DNA from: CAZRUA01 sp964603125
Lineage (GTDB): Bacteria; Bacteroidota; Bacteroidia; B-17B0; Aurantibacillaceae
Direction of reading: 5' to 3'
Assembly: GCA_964603125.1 (NCBI GenBank)
Contig: CAZRUA010000098.1
Span: forward strand, 1-13,552
Length of the DNA: 13,552 nucleotides
Shown here: in pieces, positions 7,665 through 13,552 of the stretch
Numbering within the stretch: the stretch's first letter is position 1
Layout: every line of letters begins with the position of its first letter
Notes under the pieces: model-generated
Databases searched by the model: none
What the model was told of the DNA's origin: nothing
The model's input: only the letters and a program-made list of their open reading frames with translations
Translations under genes and position numbers: made by a program

Positions 7665-9272
7665 TTAATAATCCCGATAAAAATTACCCAAACTAGTTTT
7701 TAAGCCCACATAGACGTAAGGTGTTTGGCGCAAGAAACCCAAACTATTTTCGATTGAACGCTGTATTAAACCAACTTCAAACCTAAAATTAGCCTTTGGC
7801 AATATTAAATAAGTATATCTAATTTCAAGTTGCAACAGCTTAGTGTTAATTCCTTGACCAACAAAATGACCATAATCATAGGGTCTTGTTGTATAACTTA
7901 AAAAAATATTTTGACCAACATTACTACTTGCAACTCCATTTGTATCCTTCCCAATAATTGCGTACAAGCCCCTTACATCAATTCGATAACGGTTGTGTTT
8001 ATATTGGGCAATTCCAATAAACTCTTTAAAGTTTGCACCCAAGGGATGAGCTAGTGCTTGATTGTAATGCGAATAATTTTGTTGAGGACTTCCATGTGAA
8101 TAGGTATAAGGACGAACATAGTTAAACTCGGCTTGCAATGTTAATTTCTTTAATCCAAAGGCGTCAATATATTTTACTCCGAGCTGAAATCCTTGCTTAT
8201 TCGCCCACCAACCTTTACGAGCACGAATTTCCTTTAAGTAAAATTCATCCATCACAAATTGTCCATACAATTTTACTCTTTTAACTATGCTGTAATTAAT
8301 ATTAAAACCTAACATCGAGTTATCACTACTACCAACAGAATATTCAACAGGTCTAAAAAATATAATTGGGTTCAAATAGTTTGCATCAAATCCTCTAACC
8401 CTGCTGGTATCTGTACCTTGCCATATAACATTTTCAAATGCCGAGATATTAAAATTCTTAAATGCATTCCAACTTAAATAATGAAATGTCCCGAAACGAT
8501 TTTGCGACTTCGATATTTGGCCATTCGTTCCATAAACATCCTTAAACCAAGAATACCACGCACTATATTGAAAATGCCAAATATTAACTTGAGTTTTAAA
8601 ATATGGATAGTTATTTGCCACGTCACTAAGTAATAGCGAACGATAACCATCACCGATAAAAATTTTATCTTTTGCTAATTGAAAATTAATTTGCTTAATG
8701 GGTGAATAACTCAAATAGCCAGTTAAATTTGCATAAGTATATTTACCATTTGAACCATAAGCCATTCCTTGTCCTGGGACAATGTTATAGGATTTAGTTA
8801 TTGTATCCAAAAAATTGGGCATTGAAATTTGCCCACCAACAATTTGAAAAGCGGCTGAAAAATCAGAATTCACATCAGCTCTTAAATAAACTCCACCAGC
8901 GCTTTGATTTGCAAACTTCTTTTTCAACATATCGTATCCTTGCTCCAGCTCAATTTGAGGTAATACATGTAAAGTTGCGTGATTCCTGAAGTTTGGGCGC
9001 TCGAACAATTCCTTTCGCATGAACCAATTATTAACAGCCATTGTGCGATAAGGAACTGCCAAATCATTATAATTTTGCAACATTACATAATTAAAAGGCT
9101 TTTGCGATGAATGGAATTTTATATCAGGATTTTTAATGAAATAATCATCAATACTTGATGTTAAATCATGATTTAAAAAATAATATTGTGCTTCGGTTTG
9201 CCCATGCAAACCATTAAAAAACGTTATTAAAAAAAACGCTGAACATAGTATTTTATATCGAACTAAACTCAC
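7665..9272 (-). CDS. Wzi/RemB-like outer-membrane capsule assembly protein (copy 1)
   Basis: A 535-residue protein with a signal peptide (MSLVRYKILCSAFFLITFFNGLHG, cleavage near 24) and a body rich in alternating aromatic/polar strands ending in an aromatic C-terminus (GNFYRDY), as in outer-membrane beta-barrels. Motifs GDGYRSLLLSD (207-217) and NYSHYNQALAHPLG (399-412) are shared with the paralogue at 10398-11990 and point to the Wzi-like capsule assembly family; similar Bacteroidota proteins are sometimes annotated as gliding motility protein RemB. Wzi in Enterobacteria is an outer-membrane lectin holding capsule on the cell. The start is a GTG whose G is the last base of the upstream stop codon (TAGTG), indicating translational coupling to the WecA-like gene. 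It is the last gene of the operon. Barrel topology and function are inferred; a role in gliding or in another polysaccharide remains possible. Confidence 0.82.
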   Translation of the reverse strand: MSLVRYKILCSAFFLITFFNGLHGQTEAQYYFLNHDLTSSIDDYFIKNPDIKFHSSQKPFNYVMLQNYNDLAVPYRTMAVNNWFMRKELFERPNFRNHATLHVLPQIELEQGYDMLKKKFANQSAGGVYLRADVNSDFSAAFQIVGGQISMPNFLDTITKSYNIVPGQGMAYGSNGKYTYANLTGYLSYSPIKQINFQLAKDKIFIGDGYRSLLLSDVANNYPYFKTQVNIWHFQYSAWYSWFKDVYGTNGQISKSQNRFGTFHYLSWNAFKNFNISAFENVIWQGTDTSRVRGFDANYLNPIIFFRPVEYSVGSSDNSMLGFNINYSIVKRVKLYGQFVMDEFYLKEIRARKGWWANKQGFQLGVKYIDAFGLKKLTLQAEFNYVRPYTYSHGSPQQNYSHYNQALAHPLGANFKEFIGIAQYKHNRYRIDVRGLYAIIGKDTNGVASSNVGQNIFLSYTTRPYDYGHFVGQGINTKLLQLEIRYTYLILPKANFRFEVGLIQRSIENSLGFLRQTPYVYVGLKTSLGNFYRDY

Positions 9273-10396
9273 TAATCTTTAAATTCTAATTCCGTTTGTA
9301 ATTTTGGATTTTTCTTTCTATAAACTTTATGCAAAATAAAAACCGCTAATCCTGTAACTGCAAGCATGATAAGCAATGCAAGACTTGGATCTAAAGCATA
9401 AGTGCTAATAGCAATTCCAATCATTATTACATTAAAAGAGTAAATCAAAATAACCGTAGCTTTATGCGATAAGCCACAATCAATTAAACGATGATGTAAA
9501 TGATTTCTGTCAGCCGAAAAAGGCGAAACACCTTTGGCAGCTCGCGTCATAAAAACTCTCATTGTATCAGTTAGAGGATAAATTAATATCGCAACTACCA
9601 AAACAGGTTTACTCATACTAACCATAACTCCCTGTAATCTATCAGCAGGGAACTCAACCATTTTAATACTTAAAAAACAAATGATTAATCCCACTGTAAG
9701 AGATCCCGAATCCCCCATGAAAATTTTAGCTGGATTGAAATTAAATATCAAAAAGCCCAGCAATGAACCCGCTAAAGCAAAAGCTAACGAAGCTAAAACA
9801 AAATCTCTGGCAAAAGCAAACCACAAACCAAAAGCCATTGCTGTTAAAAAGCCCACTCCACCAGCTAATCCATCCACACCATCAATTAAATTAAAAGCAT
9901 TTACCACTACTATATAAGTAAATAGCGATAAGAAAACACTAGCCCAATCAGGAATTGTTTCTATAGCCAAAACCCCATGCAATCCAGTAATTTTAACCCC
10001 ACCTATCATTACCAAAATTAATCCCACTATTACATGAGCAACCAATTTTTTTATTGGTGCTGTCCCTATTATATCATCTTTTACGCCAACAAAAAACAAT
10101 AAAAGTGATGTGGCAACAATTAACTTAAATTCATTTATATACTGAGATATTTGCTCTAAATTTCCTGCAGGATTGAGTCCGTTGACGTCAATATTATACC
10201 AAAGAGAAAAAGAAAATAAAGTTGCCGCAAAAATTATTATTCCCCCAATAGTTGGAATTACACGCTTATGTATCTTTCTTTCGTTTGGCTCGTCAAACAA
10301 ACGTTTTAATATAGCAACTTTAATTAATGGTGGTGTACAATATAGCACAACCAAAAAAGAGGTTACAAAAACCAATATTAAAACTATGATATGCAT
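9272..10396 (-). CDS. WecA/MraY-family polyprenyl-phosphate sugar-1-phosphate transferase
   Basis: An integral inner-membrane enzyme of 374 residues with about ten hydrophobic segments. It should transfer a sugar-1-phosphate (probably an N-acetylhexosamine) from a UDP-sugar to undecaprenyl phosphate, the first step of lipid-linked glycan synthesis. Signature elements are present: DEPNERKIHKRVIPTIGG (36-52), catalytic Asp pair in GVKDDIIGT (D107, D108), NAFNLIDGVDGLAGG (166-180), FNPAKIFMGDSGS (220-232) and the histidine motif ADRNHLHHRL (295-304), which favours the WecA branch over MraY. I chose the ATG at 10396 because it is one base after the previous stop (TAATATG) and gives the usual hydrophobic N-terminus; an ATG at 10417 would add MLTGTFN and overlap the upstream gene by 20 bases. 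The sugar substrate cannot be read from sequence. It lies between two Wzi-like genes and downstream of GDP-fucose genes. Confidence 0.93.
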   Translation of the reverse strand: MHIIVLILVFVTSFLVVLYCTPPLIKVAILKRLFDEPNERKIHKRVIPTIGGIIIFAATLFSFSLWYNIDVNGLNPAGNLEQISQYINEFKLIVATSLLLFFVGVKDDIIGTAPIKKLVAHVIVGLILVMIGGVKITGLHGVLAIETIPDWASVFLSLFTYIVVVNAFNLIDGVDGLAGGVGFLTAMAFGLWFAFARDFVLASLAFALAGSLLGFLIFNFNPAKIFMGDSGSLTVGLIICFLSIKMVEFPADRLQGVMVSMSKPVLVVAILIYPLTDTMRVFMTRAAKGVSPFSADRNHLHHRLIDCGLSHKATVILIYSFNVIMIGIAISTYALDPSLALLIMLAVTGLAVFILHKVYRKKNPKLQTELEFKD

Positions 10397-10397
10397 A

Positions 10398-11990
10398 TTA
10401 AAAGTCCCAGTAAGCATTATATAACGAAGTTTTAAATGAAATCATAAAAATAGAATTCAGCTTTTCTGTATTAACTAAACCAGTCATAACATCTTTTCTT
10501 AAAGTGTACGAAAAAGAAATATTAGCTTTTGTCTTTGCGTTTAAAACATAACCCAAATTCAAATTCATATTACTTATTTTTCTTGCTGTTTCGGTTAAAA
10601 CAAATGGAACTTGATCAGAAATTAAAACACTAGTGCCATTTGTGTTAGGTTGTATCATGTTAAACTTAGTAAATAAAAACCAACAACGATATTGGTAATT
10701 AGCAATTGCAACTATTTCTCGGAAATTATTTCCGATTGGGTGAGCTAAAGCTTGGTTGTAGTTACTATAAGATTGAGCAACGTCGGTAGCAGCGTAAGTG
10801 CGTGCTGTTGCTTTATTAAACTCTGCTTGTAAAAATAGTCCGTTTATTGTAAAAGCGTTGTAATACTTAATCCCAAACTGATTTGCAAATTTCTTAGCTA
10901 CAACATCATCAATAGCGAATTGAGAATACAATCTAATCGCTTTTAATAGAGTTAAATCCGTTGCCAAACCAACAATAACATTGTTCTTAGCTTTTAAACC
11001 AAAAGCCAAAGCATTTGCCCCAATCAAAGGATTAAAATAATTTGAATTCAAATTAAAACGATTCATTGAATCAGTTGCTGTTGCAACCAAACCTTGAAAA
11101 GCAGATAATGAAAAACCAACCTTAGATTTAGAATAGCTGTACTTAAAATATTGAAATGAAGCTGCTTTCTTTTGATACAAATGCTCTGTTCCGAAAGGTG
11201 TTGGAGCACCGCCTGTAGATAAGTTCGTAAGAACAGCATATTTTTGTAAATAGTAAAAATTATTCCTCCCATTAAACTTCGAGAAACTAAGGTTGATAAA
11301 TGGATAAGAAGATGAGTTATCACTTAAAAACACACTGCGATATCCCTCACCAATTTTTTCTTTACCTTGGCCTAGCTTTAAAGTAAACCATTTTTTTGTG
11401 TATTGAATGGCGCCTGCCGCAAAACCATAATCATAACCATTTGTCTTGAAAGCTTTGTATCTGCTTTGCCCAGGTACTATACCAACACTTGTTGCGTAAT
11501 CATCAGCATAATTAGCTAAGGTACTTTGATTCTCAAAAAAAACTGTTTCATACCTTATTTTCTCTCCAATATTCCCTTGTACCCATAAACCACGGCTATT
11601 GGTATATAATTTTTCTTTAGCCGTATCCTTTAAGTCCATACCTCCACTAAAATTAAAAACTGGATCAATGTATAAGCTAAAGAATCTTGCTGCACCATTA
11701 GTAGTATCAATGGTTTCCAAATTAATTAGGTGTTGATTAAAAATTCTACCTCTCAAACAAGGTTTATCATTTAAGCATCTACAACAAACTGTATTACTAT
11801 CTCTTTCAATACGTCTACTTAAATAAATAACAGGTTTCTGAATTTTAAGATCAGCCATTGTATACTCTTCCCATTTCTCACCACACCCTAATCCAAAATT
11901 ATAATCACTAGGGAAAACTAAAGAAGTTTGCGCAAATGTCTCAATTGCAATAAAAAATAAAAAAAATATTATACTGAGACTTTTTTTCAT
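10398..11990 (-). CDS. Wzi/RemB-like outer-membrane capsule assembly protein (copy 2, with Cys-rich N-terminal segment)
   Basis: A 530-residue paralogue of the protein at 7665-9272. Residues 1-20 are a signal peptide (MKKSLSIIFFLFFIAIETFA). GEGYRSVFLSD (214-224) and YSNYNQALAHPIG (408-420) align with the other copy, and the C-terminus ends in aromatics (YNAYWDF), consistent with an outer-membrane barrel. Unlike copy 1, the N-terminal mature region has a cysteine cluster, C69, C70, C72 and C78, plus C36, which could form disulfides or bind metal. The ATG at 11990 is preferred: it overlaps the fcl stop as TAATG, and an in-frame TTG two codons upstream is a less likely start. Position in the operon after gmd-fcl and before the WecA-like gene supports a role in export, assembly or surface retention of a fucose-containing polysaccharide. 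Family membership is fairly sure; the specific job is inferred. Confidence 0.82.
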   Translation of the reverse strand: MKKSLSIIFFLFFIAIETFAQTSLVFPSDYNFGLGCGEKWEEYTMADLKIQKPVIYLSRRIERDSNTVCCRCLNDKPCLRGRIFNQHLINLETIDTTNGAARFFSLYIDPVFNFSGGMDLKDTAKEKLYTNSRGLWVQGNIGEKIRYETVFFENQSTLANYADDYATSVGIVPGQSRYKAFKTNGYDYGFAAGAIQYTKKWFTLKLGQGKEKIGEGYRSVFLSDNSSSYPFINLSFSKFNGRNNFYYLQKYAVLTNLSTGGAPTPFGTEHLYQKKAASFQYFKYSYSKSKVGFSLSAFQGLVATATDSMNRFNLNSNYFNPLIGANALAFGLKAKNNVIVGLATDLTLLKAIRLYSQFAIDDVVAKKFANQFGIKYYNAFTINGLFLQAEFNKATARTYAATDVAQSYSNYNQALAHPIGNNFREIVAIANYQYRCWFLFTKFNMIQPNTNGTSVLISDQVPFVLTETARKISNMNLNLGYVLNAKTKANISFSYTLRKDVMTGLVNTEKLNSIFMISFKTSLYNAYWDF

Positions 11991-12931
11991 TACCAAACCT
12001 TAATTCCTTGCTTATTTTTAAATTCAGCGTAAACAGAACTAATACCTTGTTCTAATTCTATTTTATGTCTCCAACCCAAACTATTCAAATAACTCACATC
12101 CATTAGCTTTTTAGGAGTGCCATCAGGCTTAGAGGTATCAAAATGTAAATCACCGTTGTATCCTATAATTTTCTTAATCAATAAAGCTAAACTCTTGATG
12201 GTAATATCAGTGCCTGTTCCAATGTTTACAAACTTCTCATCACTATAATTTTGCATCAGATAAACACAAGCATCAGCCATATCCTCGGCATGCATAAACT
12301 CGCGCATAGGTGTTCCAGTTCCCCATATTTCAACGGTAGAGCTTTCATTCTCTTTAGCATCGTGTATCTTACGAATTAATGCAGGTAGTACATGTGAATT
12401 GTTTAAATCATAACTATCATTTGGTCCGTACAAATTAGTTGGCATAACTGAAATAAAATCACAACCATATTGTCGACGATAGGATTCGCACATTTTAATC
12501 CCAGCTATTTTTGCAATTGCATAAGGCTCGTTTGTTTGCTCCAATAGCCCTGTTAAAAGATACTCCTCTTTCAAGGGCTGTGGGGCAAATTTTGGGTATA
12601 TGCATGAAGAGCCTAAAAACATTAGTTTTTTTACCTCATTTTTATAAGACTGATGAATTACATTATTTTGCACCATCAAATTCTCATAAATAAAATCTGC
12701 TCTAAAAGTATTGTTGGCATGAATTCCTCCTACCTTAGCAGCAGCTAAAAAAACATAATCCGGTTTTTCAGTTTCGAAGAAAGTTTGAGTAGCAAGTTGA
12801 TCACGTAAATCTAATTCTTCAGAAGTACGTGTTACAATATTTGTAAAACCTCTTGCTTGTAAATTACGATAGATAGCGCTACCCACCATACCGCGGTGTC
12901 CCGCTATATATATCTTATCAGATAAATTCAT
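11990..12931 (-). CDS. fcl: GDP-L-fucose synthase (GDP-4-keto-6-deoxy-D-mannose epimerase/reductase)
   Basis: A 313-residue cytoplasmic SDR-superfamily enzyme, the usual length for the family. It converts GDP-4-keto-6-deoxy-D-mannose to GDP-L-fucose by 3,5-epimerisation and NADPH-dependent reduction. The N-terminal Rossmann motif is GHRGMVG (11-17). Catalytic residues match the E. coli enzyme with a one-residue offset: Ser108 in GSSCIYPK, Tyr137 and Lys141 in PYAIAK, and the epimerase pair Cys110 and His180 (NNSHVLPALIRK). The segments NLYGPNDSYD and GTGTPMREFMHAEDMA are also diagnostic. The ATG at 12931 lies 12 bases after the gmd stop, placing the two consecutive pathway steps in one operon, and its stop overlaps the next start (TAATG). 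It is also known as wcaG; fcl is used here. Confidence 0.97.
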   Translation of the reverse strand: MNLSDKIYIAGHRGMVGSAIYRNLQARGFTNIVTRTSEELDLRDQLATQTFFETEKPDYVFLAAAKVGGIHANNTFRADFIYENLMVQNNVIHQSYKNEVKKLMFLGSSCIYPKFAPQPLKEEYLLTGLLEQTNEPYAIAKIAGIKMCESYRRQYGCDFISVMPTNLYGPNDSYDLNNSHVLPALIRKIHDAKENESSTVEIWGTGTPMREFMHAEDMADACVYLMQNYSDEKFVNIGTGTDITIKSLALLIKKIIGYNGDLHFDTSKPDGTPKKLMDVSYLNSLGWRHKIELEQGISSVYAEFKNKQGIKVW

Positions 12932-12943
12932 AATAAAATAGAA

Positions 12944-13552
12944 TTACTCCTTTTGTTCTAAAATTTTATGCCCACCGTCTAATAAATACTTATCTCGTTT
13001 AAATATTTCTAAATCCGAATGCACCATCTCTTTACACAATTGTTCTACAGTTCTTGTTGGCTCCCATCCAAGTTCCTTCTTGGCTTTGCTTGCATCACCC
13101 ACTAACAATTCTACCTCGGCAGGACGGAAATATCTTTCATCAATTTCAACTAAACATTTTCCGTTAGCCTTGTTATAACCCTTTTCATCAACTCCATTTC
13201 CTTTCCACTCTATATCAACTCCAATTTCTTTAAATGCTAATTCTATAAAATGTCTAACGGTAATTTTTTTACCTGTTGCTAAAACAAAATCATCAGCAAC
13301 ATCATGCTGCATCATTCTCCACATACCTTCTACATAATCTTGCGCATGTCCCCAATCACGCTCCGAATCAAGATTCCCCATAAATAGTTTGTCTTGCATA
13401 CCCAAATGAATTTTTGCAACTGCACGTGTAATCTTACGTGTAACAAATGTCTCACCTCGTAAAGGGCTTTCGTGATTAAATAAAATACCATTACAAGCAA
13501 ACATTCCATAAGCTTGACGATAATTTTTAGTAATCCAAAATGCATATAACTT
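12944..13552 (-). CDS. gmd: GDP-mannose 4,6-dehydratase, C-terminal 202 residues (5' end outside window)
   Basis: The frame is open to the right edge, so the ATG at 13504 is internal and the gene is cut by the window. About 202 of the usual 350-375 residues are visible. The enzyme converts GDP-D-mannose to GDP-4-keto-6-deoxy-D-mannose using bound NADP, the first step towards GDP-L-fucose. Diagnostic segments are MFACNGILFNHESP (17-30), RRGETFVTRK-like LRGETFVTRKITRA (31-44), LDSERDWGHAQDYVEGMW (61-78) and YFRPAEVELLVGDASKAK (141-158). By comparison with family members, the first visible Lys corresponds to the Lys of the catalytic YxxxK motif, so the Rossmann core and the catalytic Tyr lie outside. 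It is immediately upstream of fcl and presumably co-transcribed. Confidence 0.96.
   Translation of the reverse strand, partial: KLYAFWITKNYRQAYGMFACNGILFNHESPLRGETFVTRKITRAVAKIHLGMQDKLFMGNLDSERDWGHAQDYVEGMWRMMQHDVADDFVLATGKKITVRHFIELAFKEIGVDIEWKGNGVDEKGYNKANGKCLVEIDERYFRPAEVELLVGDASKAKKELGWEPTRTVEQLCKEMVHSDLEIFKRDKYLLDGGHKILEQKE

Noticed and set aside
9018..9026. CATGAACCA, the reverse complement of a LytTR-like half-site
   Set aside because: It is a single half-site inside the coding region of a Wzi-like gene with no partner repeat, so it is probably chance.
10397..10417. Alternative upstream ATG start (10417) for the WecA-like transferase
   Set aside because: It would overlap the preceding gene by 20 bases and add seven residues before the usual hydrophobic N-terminus. 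The ATG at 10396 fits better, though the longer form cannot be excluded.
11988..11996. Alternative TTG start for Wzi-like copy 2 at 11996
   Set aside because: The ATG at 11990 two codons later overlaps the fcl stop as TAATG and starts the signal peptide directly.
13330..13545. A short minus-strand frame overlapping the 3' part of gmd
   Set aside because: It is out of frame with the clearly recognised gmd coding sequence and has no supporting features.

Overview
This looks like a chromosomal segment from a member of the Bacteroidota. The DNA is AT-rich, the leaders before start codons are A-rich without clear Shine-Dalgarno sequences, and the families present are typical of that phylum: a beta-propeller/Y_Y_Y histidine kinase of the LytS type, a LytTR response regulator, a large secreted protein with a type IX secretion (T9SS) C-terminal sorting domain, and two Wzi/RemB-like outer-membrane proteins. 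I cannot name the genus from sequence alone.

Left half (plus strand, 1-7609). A 5'-truncated sensor histidine kinase (3-2606) is followed by an exported protein of unknown family (2690-3787), a strong intrinsic terminator, a LytTR response regulator (3844-4605) and a 965-residue T9SS substrate with an N-terminal repeat (propeller-like) region and about five Ig-like modules (4712-7609). The gaps before the unknown exported protein and before the T9SS protein both contain a pair of 9-bp direct repeats, of the form C(A/G)(G/T)TTC(A/G)TG, with starts exactly 21 bp apart. That is the geometry expected for a LytTR dimer site. The simplest reading is a self-contained surface-sensing module in which the kinase and LytTR regulator switch on two exported proteins encoded between and after them.

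Right half (minus strand, 13552-7665). A tightly packed polysaccharide operon reads leftwards: GDP-mannose 4,6-dehydratase (gmd, 5' end outside the window), GDP-L-fucose synthase (fcl), a Wzi-like outer-membrane protein, a WecA/MraY-family polyprenyl-phosphate sugar-1-phosphate transferase, and a second Wzi-like protein. The last three junctions overlap or nearly touch (TAATG, TAATATG, TAGTG). Together they suggest supply of GDP-L-fucose, initiation of a lipid-linked glycan at the inner membrane, and outer-membrane surface assembly or attachment.

The two halves converge on one symmetrical, probably bidirectional terminator at 7623-7663. There is no gene-free stretch over 300 bases. I saw no tRNA, rRNA, CRISPR array, insertion sequence or phage gene.
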